Assembly: GCA_965224785.1 (NCBI GenBank)
Contig: OZ245062.1
Location: 2,852,001-2,916,000 of the forward strand
DNA from: JALSNL01 sp036479585
GTDB taxonomy: Bacteria; Bacteroidota; Ignavibacteria; Ignavibacteriales; Melioribacteraceae
Direction: 5' to 3'
DNA length: 64,000 nucleotides
Part shown: positions 1 through 7,276 of the stretch, piece by piece
How positions within the stretch are numbered: position 1 is the stretch's first letter
How the letters are laid out: every line of letters begins with the position of its first letter
Made by a program: the position numbers and the translations under genes
The notes under the pieces: model-generated
The model's input: only the letters and a program-made list of their open reading frames with translations
Told to the model about the DNA's origin: nothing
Database searches by the model: none

Positions 1-1
1 T

Positions 2-796
2 GATGATCCAAATGTTATGTTTTATAATCCAGCCGGAATTAGTTATTTAGATGAGAAACCAATTTCATTTTCTTTTACAAAACATTTGCTTGATATAAAC
101 TCTGCAAGTTTAGCCTACTCGCAAAAGATTGAAGGTATTGGAAGATTTTCTGCCGGATTACAATACTATAATTATGGTAACTTTATTAAAGCTGATGAGT
201 TTGGGACTAAGACTGGGGAGTTTGGAGTAAACGACTTTGCCGCAACAATTGGTTATGCAAACGAACTTGACCAAAATTTTTATTATGGAGCTAATGTAAA
301 ATTTATTTATTCAGGAATTGCAGATCGTTCTTCAGTAGGGCTTGCAGTTGACTTAGGACTTCATTATTCAATTCCCGATTCACGTTGGAACTTTGGTTTT
401 TCTATTTTGAATCTTGGTTCACAAGTAACTCAATATTATTCTACCTCGGAGAGTTTACCTTTAGATATTAGGCTTGGAATTTCAAAAACTCTTGCACATT
501 TACCTTTTACTTTTTATGCATCACTTAATAAATTGAATGACGACCAAGAAAATTTTGCAGATAGATTTAAACAATTTACAATTGGTGGCGAATTTAAAAT
601 GAGTAAAGTTGTAAGACTTCGTTTTGGTTATGATAACGAAAAACGTAAAGAGTTAAAAGTTGGAACTTCTGCAGGCTTAGCTGGTTTTAATTTGGGAGTA
701 GGAATATTGGTTAACAACTACAATGTTGATTATGCTTTTTCATCAATGGGTTTTATTGGTGCTATTCATAGAATTGGAATTTCTACAGTTTTGTAA
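2..796 (+). CDS. porQ: PorQ-type type IX secretion system protein, 5'-truncated
   Basis: The reading frame is already open at base 2 and encodes 264 residues, so the signal peptide and true start lie outside the window. The entry sequence DDPNVMFYNPAG matches the conserved N-terminal part of PorQ/PorV-like barrels, where a FYNPAG motif follows the first strand. The rest alternates short hydrophobic and polar stretches with many Gly, Tyr and Phe, as expected for a FadL-like outer-membrane beta-barrel. PorQ is an outer-membrane component of the type IX secretion system, which fits the T9SS cargo genes near 58-60 kb. It could instead be another PorV-family barrel, but its length and the absence of a periplasmic domain favour PorQ. 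Confidence 0.75.
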   Translation, partial: DDPNVMFYNPAGISYLDEKPISFSFTKHLLDINSASLAYSQKIEGIGRFSAGLQYYNYGNFIKADEFGTKTGEFGVNDFAATIGYANELDQNFYYGANVKFIYSGIADRSSVGLAVDLGLHYSIPDSRWNFGFSILNLGSQVTQYYSTSESLPLDIRLGISKTLAHLPFTFYASLNKLNDDQENFADRFKQFTIGGEFKMSKVVRLRFGYDNEKRKELKVGTSAGLAGFNLGVGILVNNYNVDYAFSSMGFIGAIHRIGISTVL

Positions 797-984
797 AGTA
801 AATTGTTGTATGGTTAAATTGCCAAATGGATAGTCGTAATTATTTATTTGCTTAAACCTTCGAGGTTTTTATCAAGCCTAAAATATTAAATTATCTTTTT
901 ACATATAGCTTTCAGTAAAACTAATGTTAATATTAAAACCTCGAAGGTTTTGGGATATTGATTTATTAAAACTGTAAAACAAAA
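797..984. repeat. Intergenic palindromic repeat (AACCTCGAAGG family)
   Basis: This gap holds two inverted copies of an AAACCTTCGAGGTTT-like palindrome, at 854-870 and 935-951, which can also pair with each other across about 65 bp. A related pair is present at 17919-18018. Just upstream, 810-826 carries a 17-base word that recurs in inverted orientation at 6564-6580. No promoter or open frame was recognised here. Confidence 0.6.
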
Positions 985-1824
985 ATGCGAATCATCTTTA
1001 TTTCTTTAACTCTAATTTTCTTCCAAACCATTTCTGCACAAACTTTTGAGAAGGATTCATTAAACACAAATAGACTTTTAGTTGTTGGTGGATTATCAGC
1101 TGGAACATTTATTTACGCATACGGAATTCAAAATAATATGTGGTGGAAAGGTGAACCTACAAGTTTCCATACAAACTGGACTCAAGACTGGAATGCTTCT
1201 TTGGGAGCAGATAAAATTGGACATTTTTATTTTGGCAACTTAGTATCAACTATTTACAAAAACTCTTTTCGTTGGATAGGTTTTACCGAACGCAACAGTT
1301 TATTGTACGCTGGACTTTTTACTTTAACTTACCAAACTTTTTTAGAAATTCGTGATGGGTTTTCACAACAGTATGGTTTTAGCTGGGGAGATTTAACTGC
1401 AAATTCTTTTGGTTCAATGTATCCATATCTTCAGCATAATTATCCAATGTTAAAAAACTTTAATCTTAAAATAAGTTATTCTCCATCCCAAAAATTCAAG
1501 AATGGTTCTAACGCGTACATTATGGACGATTATGAAAGCACCTATCATTGGCTGAGTGTTGATGTTGATAAATTACTACCAAGTAAATGGGATAAGTACT
1601 TCCCCGATTTTATTAACATTGCAATTGGGCATAGCATAAACGGTTTGGATAATTCTGAATTAAGAAACCACGAATTTTATTTTGGAATTGATTGGGATTT
1701 GAGTGCGATTAAAACTGAATCTAATTTACTAAACTCAATAATAGAAATTTTGAATAAGTATCACCTTCCAGCACCGACAATAAAAGTTTATCCAAATGTG
1801 GTTTGGTATGGCTTGAAGTTTTAG
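985..1824 (+). CDS. DUF2279-like exported protein
   Basis: This encodes 279 residues with a clean Sec signal peptide ending near FQTISAQ (about residues 1-19). A second hydrophobic segment follows at about residues 31-47. The stretch DKIGHFYFG at 76-84 and the later EIRDGFSQQYGFSWGDL segment resemble the DUF2279 family of predicted envelope proteins, whose function is unknown. The signal peptide makes a periplasmic or outer-membrane location likely, and the Trp/Tyr-rich C-terminus would suit membrane association. It stands alone between a palindromic repeat and the merR operon. The family assignment is from motif memory and is moderately sure. Confidence 0.6.
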   Translation: MRIIFISLTLIFFQTISAQTFEKDSLNTNRLLVVGGLSAGTFIYAYGIQNNMWWKGEPTSFHTNWTQDWNASLGADKIGHFYFGNLVSTIYKNSFRWIGFTERNSLLYAGLFTLTYQTFLEIRDGFSQQYGFSWGDLTANSFGSMYPYLQHNYPMLKNFNLKISYSPSQKFKNGSNAYIMDDYESTYHWLSVDVDKLLPSKWDKYFPDFINIAIGHSINGLDNSELRNHEFYFGIDWDLSAIKTESNLLNSIIEILNKYHLPAPTIKVYPNVVWYGLKF

Positions 1825-1978
1825 GATTTCCATAAATAAAAACTAAAGTATTAAACCCCACCAAAAGTCTTTTATCTAATTATAGAAAATATTATTTAGA
1901 TATTCTCAAATCTTAGATAATTGATTGAACAAATCATTAAAATTTTCCCAAAACCCTACTATACTTTATGGCAAGAAA

Positions 1979-2000
1979 GTTGACATTGTATAGTGTCAAC
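1979..2000 (+). promoter_or_regulatory. Palindromic operator candidate upstream of merR-type gene
   Basis: GTTGACA-N8-TGTCAAC is a perfect 7-bp inverted repeat ending 22 bases before the regulator's ATG. The left arm contains TTGACA, a canonical -35 hexamer, so a bound regulator would overlap the promoter. Autoregulation is an inference from this position. Confidence 0.5.
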
Positions 2001-2022
2001 TATTGAAGATTAAAATATTACA

Positions 2023-2457
2023 ATGAGTAATAAGTTAAACGACCCAATTTACACAATAAGCAATGCTGCTAATATTCTTGGCATTTCTGTTCACACACTT
2101 AGAATGTATGAGCGGGAAGGATTATTAATACCATTCCGAAAAACTAGTAACCAAAGACTTTATTCTGATCAAGATTTGGAACGAGTACGCTGTATTCAAA
2201 AATCTATTAATGAAGAGAAAATGAATATTGAAGGGATGAGGAGAGTACTTGCTCTATTACCTTGTTGGGCAATTGAAAAGTGTTCAGACAAAGATAGAAA
2301 TAATTGTGAATTTTATTCAGGACACACAAAACCATGTTGGATGATAAACCATAAAAATAATTTTTGTGCTGGTAAAGATTGTAGAGAATGCGAAGTATAT
2401 AGAAGTTTTGGAACATGCTCATCAATAAAAGAAAAAATAAAAGAATTATTTGCTTAA
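2023..2457 (+). CDS. MerR-family regulator with cysteine-rich two-CW-like tail
   Basis: This 144-residue protein begins with a MerR winged helix: YTISNAANILGISVHTLRMY at 10-29, then the wing residues NQRLYS at 43-48. The C-terminal half holds eight cysteines, at about 81, 87, 95, 105, 114, 120, 123 and 132, with two Cys-Trp pairs at 81 and 105 and a CRECEVY segment at 120-126. This arrangement resembles the tails of other MerR proteins and of two-CW proteins, and could bind a metal, a cluster or a redox signal. That is inference. It precedes an exported DUF302-like protein and a FadL-type channel on the same strand with short gaps, and probably controls them. A 22-bp palindrome lies just upstream. 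Confidence 0.85.
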   Translation: MSNKLNDPIYTISNAANILGISVHTLRMYEREGLLIPFRKTSNQRLYSDQDLERVRCIQKSINEEKMNIEGMRRVLALLPCWAIEKCSDKDRNNCEFYSGHTKPCWMINHKNNFCAGKDCRECEVYRSFGTCSSIKEKIKELFA

Positions 2458-2475
2458 CTACTTTAAGGAGAAAAC

Positions 2476-3582
2476 ATGAAAACTAAATTATTAGTCCTAT
2501 TAATTTTTATCACAAGTTCACTTACATTTGCTTCTAATCATGGAATTTACTTGATGACAAACATAAACGTAAAAGGTAATATTAATGAACTTCAAAAACT
2601 TATTGTTTCCAAAGTAAAATCGGAAGGTTACAAAGTTCTTTATTCTAATATTGTTAATGTCCCCGATTTTGTTCGTCAAGATAAAACTGAACATTGTGGA
2701 TTTTCAGCAAGACTAATTGTTCTATCAAAAAATAGTTATTCTAAAATGCTAACATCTTACGGAACTAAATATCTTGTTGCCGGATTTCTAAAAATTGGAC
2801 TTTACGAAACTCCAAATGGAATAAATGTTGTAATAACAGATCCCGAAACTATTAACAGAATTGTGTTTAATGATTTATTTGAAAATGACAAAGTAGATTT
2901 ATACAAAGAATTAATTAGCAAAACTAAAAAATATAAAAACAGTTTAGTTTCTTTGCTCCATAATTCTGTTGATGGAGAAAAAGTTAAAACTGCAATGGAG
3001 CCAATTAGAGATGATGAAGATTTAGAGGAATCTTCAAAAGACATGTTTATGATGGTTGGTTCTTTAACATTGTTCAATGATGAAGATCAGTTTCCTTTAA
3101 TTTATTCTACACAAAACTCAAAAGGATTTTTAGGTATTCAAAAATTAAAAGAAAAATTTATTGCTAATCTAAAATCCTTTAAGCCAACTGAAGATGATAA
3201 GGAATACAGATGGTATCCAAATGAAAAAGCTTTAAAATGGAAAGTTATTTCGGAAATTCAATTACCAAATAAAAACGCTATTCTACTTGGACTAACACGA
3301 CCAAGAACAGAAGCAGTTTCATTTAATATTGCAAGTGCTTCAAGAGAAGATGAAGGAGATATGTGTCCTGGAATTGATCATGTTACTGCTTATCCTTTTG
3401 AAGTATTGATACTACAAGAAGAGAATAAAATAAATGTTTACACTCAAAGACAAATGCACAGAATGGACATGTATTTTTGGGATGCTGGAATGTCAGCTTT
3501 TATGGATCATATGAGTATGCCCGGAATTTTAGATGCATCTTTGAGAAAAGCCTTACTGGGCAAAGAATATATAGAAGATTAA
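2476..3582 (+). CDS. Exported protein with DUF302-like domain
   Basis: This encodes 368 residues with a Sec signal peptide (about 1-20, ending FAS). An AAGGAG ribosome site stands 6 bases before the ATG. The segment LQKLIVSKVKSEGYKVLYSN at 36-55 resembles the start of DUF302 domains, which bind or sense unknown ligands. The C-terminus is Met-rich, with MHRMDMYFWDAGMSAFMDHM around residues 327-346, which could be a metal-binding patch. It lies 18 bases after the merR-type gene and 74 bases before a FadL-type channel, so the three are probably one transcription unit. The domain call is tentative because the protein is about twice the usual DUF302 length. It may contain two such domains. Confidence 0.55.
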   Translation: MKTKLLVLLIFITSSLTFASNHGIYLMTNINVKGNINELQKLIVSKVKSEGYKVLYSNIVNVPDFVRQDKTEHCGFSARLIVLSKNSYSKMLTSYGTKYLVAGFLKIGLYETPNGINVVITDPETINRIVFNDLFENDKVDLYKELISKTKKYKNSLVSLLHNSVDGEKVKTAMEPIRDDEDLEESSKDMFMMVGSLTLFNDEDQFPLIYSTQNSKGFLGIQKLKEKFIANLKSFKPTEDDKEYRWYPNEKALKWKVISEIQLPNKNAILLGLTRPRTEAVSFNIASASREDEGDMCPGIDHVTAYPFEVLILQEENKINVYTQRQMHRMDMYFWDAGMSAFMDHMSMPGILDASLRKALLGKEYIED

Positions 3583-3656
3583 TTTATCAAAAGTAAGTGT
3601 TATTTTATTGCTAGAATAATATCTTACAATTTTATACAAACTCAAATGGAGGAAAA

Positions 3657-4901
3657 ATGAGAAAGTTAAAAACTCTCGCTTTAAGTATTTTATTATTTTT
3701 TACACTTAGCACTATTACATTTGCTAACGGACTTAGCTTAAATAGTGTTGGTACAAAAGCTCTTGGAATGGGTGGTGCTTTTGTTGGGCTTGCAAACGAT
3801 GCAACTGCAATCTATTGGAATCCAGCTGGATTAGCAGGACAAAGATCATCTGTAGATTTATTTTTTACAGGAGTAATGCCATTAGGATCATACAAAATGG
3901 ATGTTGCTGGAATTGATGCTACAACAGAATCAAATCTATACCCAACTGGTGGTTTACTAGGTGTTTATAGTGCAGATAAATTAACATTTGGATTAGGTGT
4001 TTATGTTCCAGCAGGTTTAGGAGCTGAATGGAACGGTGCTGATCTCGCTGTCTTCTCTGGTGGATCTGCATTTGATTGGGAATCAAAAATTGGAGTTGTA
4101 GCCATTTCTCCTTCTATCGCATATCAAGTAAGTGATAAATTTTCGATTGGTCTAAGTGCCAATATTTACTATGCTATGTTTGATCTATTAAGACCAGATG
4201 CTGCTGATTTAAATCAAGATGGAATACCAGAAACTCCTGTTCAATATACAGAAGAATCTACAGGTTTAGGATATGGAGCAACAGTCGGGTTAAAATATGA
4301 TGTGAATAATAAATTATCACTTGGTGCTGCATTTAGAACATCTACAAGTGTTACGATGGATGGAACAGCTGATATTGATGTTCCTGGAATGGGGAATATT
4401 ATTAATACAGAATTTACAAGAGATGTAACATGGCCAATGTGGATCAGTGGAGGTATTGCTTATAAACCAACAAAGTGTTTAACAGTGGCTCTTGATGTAC
4501 AATATAGTAATTGGGCTAAATTAGATAAACTAGTTGCTGATTATGAAAAAATGCCTGAAGGTGAATTTAATTTGGATTGGGAAGATGCAGTTCAAATCCG
4601 ATTTGGTAGTGAATATTTAGTTTCCCCAGTAACAGCTATTAGATTAGGTTACTACTATGATCCAGCTCCAGCACCGGACGAAACATTAAACATTCTTTTT
4701 CCTTCATCAAATAACCATGTAGTAACAGCTGGTTTTGGTCATTCATTTGGGAAATATAGAATTGATGCAGCTATTGAGTACTTACTTGGTGGAGATAGAG
4801 ACGTAGAAGCATATCCAGTTGGAGCAATACCAGAAAATATGCCTGGTATTCATCACCTTGATGTTTTTGCTTTTAGTTTAGGATTTGGATACGCATTATA
4901 A
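3657..4901 (+). CDS. FadL/OmpP1/TodX-family outer-membrane transporter
   Basis: This 414-residue protein has a signal peptide (about 1-23) and then NGLSLNSVGTKALGMGGAFV and DATAIYWNPAGLAG, the signature N-terminal hatch and NPAGL motif of the FadL/TodX family. The rest is Gly- and aromatic-rich with alternating strands, ending in an aromatic/aliphatic residue pattern (SLGFGYAL) as outer-membrane barrels do. Family members move hydrophobic compounds such as long-chain fatty acids or aromatic hydrocarbons. The substrate here is unknown. A GGAGG site precedes the ATG. Its position behind the MerR and DUF302-like genes suggests a regulated uptake or export function linked to the signal sensed by the regulator. 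Confidence 0.8.
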   Translation: MRKLKTLALSILLFFTLSTITFANGLSLNSVGTKALGMGGAFVGLANDATAIYWNPAGLAGQRSSVDLFFTGVMPLGSYKMDVAGIDATTESNLYPTGGLLGVYSADKLTFGLGVYVPAGLGAEWNGADLAVFSGGSAFDWESKIGVVAISPSIAYQVSDKFSIGLSANIYYAMFDLLRPDAADLNQDGIPETPVQYTEESTGLGYGATVGLKYDVNNKLSLGAAFRTSTSVTMDGTADIDVPGMGNIINTEFTRDVTWPMWISGGIAYKPTKCLTVALDVQYSNWAKLDKLVADYEKMPEGEFNLDWEDAVQIRFGSEYLVSPVTAIRLGYYYDPAPAPDETLNILFPSSNNHVVTAGFGHSFGKYRIDAAIEYLLGGDRDVEAYPVGAIPENMPGIHHLDVFAFSLGFGYAL

Positions 4902-4925
4902 GGTTTGTAATTATTGTGCAATTGG

Positions 4926-4955
4926 AAAGTCGGTTCATTATATGTTCCGACTTTT
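4926..4955. terminator. Bidirectional terminator between convergent genes
   Basis: AAAGTCGG (4926-4933) and CCGACTTT (4947-4954) form a perfect 8-bp stem followed by a T run on the plus strand and preceded by A-rich sequence. It separates the FadL gene from the convergent TPR gene. Confidence 0.8.
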
Positions 4956-6101
4956 TTATTTTCTGTATGCTTTCTTTAAATACTTCTTAGCATTTTTTTG
5001 AGAGTTGCCATATTTTCTATATTTCAAAACTTCTTTATAATTGTTTATTGCGTCTGCTCTCATATCTGCCTGGTCATAAAGCATTCCAAGATACAAAACT
5101 GCATTTATTAAAAAGCCTGAAGTTTCATCTGCATTTTTATCAATAATTTTTGAAAGAGCTTCGCATTCTTCAAAATATTTAATTGCTTCCTTTATGTTTC
5201 CAGTCATCTTATAATTGTTTGCAATGTAATAAGTAGCTTCTCTCTTAAGATTTTTACTGTACCCTTTTAATTTTTTACCACACTTATTATTAATACTTGA
5301 AAAAACTTTTGAAGCTTTTGAATAATTACCTTTTTTAACAATTATCCTTCCAAGATATTTTTCAAAAATTGGATTGTCTGGAAAATTTTCATGAAGAGTT
5401 TCAGCATAAGGAAAAGCTTTTTTATAGTTCTGTTCAAATTGATAATACAAAGTCATAAGAAAAAACTGAGATTCAACTCCAGCATACTTTGCTTTTTCAG
5501 CTGCAGCTTCTAATTGTTTAATTCCTTTTGCTTTATCACCTCCGGGGAAAAACATCATAGCTGGTTTTACAAATGGATATTTTTCAGGAATGGCTTCTGC
5601 AAAATAATTGTAAATTCCAAAACCCAGTTTTACATCTTCATTTGTTGGGTCTATTTGATATGCTTCATTAACTAAGGGCAGAGCTTCCTTCCCATCTAAA
5701 GCAGCATCAAACCATTGTTTACGCAAAGCATAAAGTCTTCCTTTAAAACCTAAAGCTCCACCTTTGAAAAATATTGCATCAACATTTTTATCATTTTCAT
5801 CTAAACGGTCTTCACAAAAATCAACTACCCCTTCCATTTTTTCTTCGAATAAATCATCGTAGCTTTCATTCTTTTTGTCTAATGTAATTTCCCACCACAG
5901 AATCATAGCACTAAAAAATTTACCAGCAGGATGCTTAGGATATTCTAATTGTAAAGTTTGGAATGTACTTTCTGCATCATCAAATTTTATGTTATAAATC
6001 TGATTAATTCCAGCTTCTACAAGCGAATCAAATTTAGCATCTTGTGCAATATAGTTTTGAGAAAGAAAAACGATTAGTATAAAAAGTATTTGTTTGTTCA
6101 T
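4956..6101 (-). CDS. Exported TPR-repeat protein
   Basis: This encodes 381 residues with a signal peptide (MNKQILFILIVFLSQNYIAQ). It continues as helical repeats typical of tetratricopeptide motifs, for example AGINQIYNIKFDDAESTFQT near the N-terminus, GNYSKASKVFSSI in the middle, and MTGNIKEAIKYFEECEAL and YNNYKEVLKYRKYG-like repeats at the end. TPR proteins act as scaffolds, and no enzyme motif is visible. The signal peptide places it in the periplasm. It shares a bidirectional terminator with the FadL gene and is divergent from the ArsC-like gene. Its partner is unknown. Confidence 0.75.
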   Translation of the reverse strand: MNKQILFILIVFLSQNYIAQDAKFDSLVEAGINQIYNIKFDDAESTFQTLQLEYPKHPAGKFFSAMILWWEITLDKKNESYDDLFEEKMEGVVDFCEDRLDENDKNVDAIFFKGGALGFKGRLYALRKQWFDAALDGKEALPLVNEAYQIDPTNEDVKLGFGIYNYFAEAIPEKYPFVKPAMMFFPGGDKAKGIKQLEAAAEKAKYAGVESQFFLMTLYYQFEQNYKKAFPYAETLHENFPDNPIFEKYLGRIIVKKGNYSKASKVFSSINNKCGKKLKGYSKNLKREATYYIANNYKMTGNIKEAIKYFEECEALSKIIDKNADETSGFLINAVLYLGMLYDQADMRADAINNYKEVLKYRKYGNSQKNAKKYLKKAYRK

Positions 6102-6184
6102 TATATGATTCTATTTATTTTTAGGATACAATTATAATAACTCTAATTTTGTTATTTTGTTCCAACACTAAAATAAAGAAATTT

Positions 6185-6517
6185 ATGAACATTCAAATAT
6201 TCGGCACAAAAAAATGTAACTCAACAAAAAAAACTCAAAGATTTTTTAAGGAACGAAATATAAAAATCCATTTTAGAGACTTAACTGAAAAGGGTTTAAG
6301 CAATGGCGAATTACAAAATATTTTAAGAGCCGTAAGCTTAGATGATTTACTTGATACAGAAAGTAAGCAGTACAAAAAAAGAGGTTTGCAATTTATGGTT
6401 TTTAATCTGGAAGAAGAACTTTTAGAAGATCCGCTTCTATTAAAATTTCCAATTGTTAGAAATGGTAAAGAGGTTACTATTGGCTATGAGCCTGATGTTT
6501 GGAAGGGGTGGGAATAA
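6185..6517 (+). CDS. ArsC/Spx/YffB-family thioredoxin-fold protein
   Basis: This is a 110-residue protein starting MNIQIFGTKKCNSTKKTQRF. The ATG at 6185 is chosen over one at 6149 because the thioredoxin-fold beta strand begins there. Cys11 sits in a KKCNSTKKT motif in the ArsC catalytic position. LLKFPIVRNGKEVTIGY near the C-terminus matches the P-(I/L)-V-R-G region of ArsC-family proteins. There is a single cysteine, so the CxxC redox pair of Spx is absent. Members include arsenate reductases and uncharacterised glutathione-dependent reductases. No arsenic genes are nearby, so a housekeeping YffB-like role is as likely as arsenate reduction. Confidence 0.75.
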   Translation: MNIQIFGTKKCNSTKKTQRFFKERNIKIHFRDLTEKGLSNGELQNILRAVSLDDLLDTESKQYKKRGLQFMVFNLEEELLEDPLLLKFPIVRNGKEVTIGYEPDVWKGWE

Positions 6518-6598
6518 AAAAAAGGAGGCAGGAGACCGGAAAACCGGAGACAGGCAAAAATCTTTTGGCAATTTAACCATTTAGCAATTAAACAATTT
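6518..6598. repeat. Intergenic repeat remnant
   Basis: This short gap contains GACCGG-AAAA-CCGGAGAC, a small palindrome, and the 17-base word at 6564-6580 that also occurs inverted at 810-826. It looks like a remnant of a dispersed element. No gene is visible. Confidence 0.4.
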
Positions 6599-7213
6599 TT
6601 ATAGAATTCCTTTACTTCTAAGTTCTTGAACTAAATTTTTGTAACCAACAAATTGAATTCCATCCCAACCTAATTTTTTAGCTTGTTCAGAATATTCTTT
6701 AACATCATCAATAAAAATATGAGTGGAAGGTTTCTCTTTTGTAAACTCTTCAACAGCTTTATATATTTTCTCTTCAGGTTTTATAGCTCCAACTTCGTGC
6801 GATAAAATTAGTTTATCAAAATAATTTATGAATGGATATTTCTCCCATCCATATTTTTTATGAATATTGTTTGTGTTGGAAAGTAAAACTAGTTTATATT
6901 TTTCTTTCAACTTTGGAAGAAGTTCTGCAACTTTTTCATTTACAGTAAATATATTTGAGAACATTTCACAAATTTCTTCTGAAGATATTTTATGATTTGT
7001 CCAAATTAAATTTTGCTCAACAAATTCTTCATCTGTTATTTTACCAGCTTCATAATTTCTGTGGATTTCGTAATTCTCAAAATAATTTTTATAATATTTT
7101 ACACCCAATCCTATTTCAATTTTTTCTAATTGTTTAATCCAAAGATTATGGTCAAAAGGAATTAATACATTCCCGAGATCAAAAACTATTGTTGAGTATT
7201 TATTATTTTTCAT
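6599..7213 (-). CDS. HAD-superfamily hydrolase, YihX-like
   Basis: This encodes 204 residues from the ATG at 7213. A TTG farther upstream at 7243 would add ten residues that overlap a terminator hairpin. HAD motifs are in order: FDLGNVLIPFDHN near the N-terminus (Asp nucleophile), VLLSNTNNIH (motif II), GAIKPEEKIY (motif III Lys) and IFIDDVKEYSEQA (motif IV acidic pair). The DLGNV form of motif I is shared with YihX, a sugar-phosphate phosphatase. Substrate cannot be read from sequence. It lies downstream of the M16 peptidase gene on the same strand but is separated from it by a hairpin, so it may be transcribed separately. Confidence 0.8.
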   Translation of the reverse strand: MKNNKYSTIVFDLGNVLIPFDHNLWIKQLEKIEIGLGVKYYKNYFENYEIHRNYEAGKITDEEFVEQNLIWTNHKISSEEICEMFSNIFTVNEKVAELLPKLKEKYKLVLLSNTNNIHKKYGWEKYPFINYFDKLILSHEVGAIKPEEKIYKAVEEFTKEKPSTHIFIDDVKEYSEQAKKLGWDGIQFVGYKNLVQELRSKGIL

Positions 7214-7234
7214 TTCTATATTATTTTTTATAAT

Positions 7235-7261
7235 AAAACCCAATCACTTTGGCTGGGTTTT
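7235..7261 (-). terminator. Terminator downstream of the non-catalytic M16 gene
   Basis: AAAACCCA (7235-7242) and TGGGTTTT (7254-7261) form a perfect 8-bp stem. On the minus strand it ends in a T-containing tract and lies just after the peptidase stop codon. Confidence 0.7.
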
Positions 7262-7276
7262 ATTATAGATTCTATA

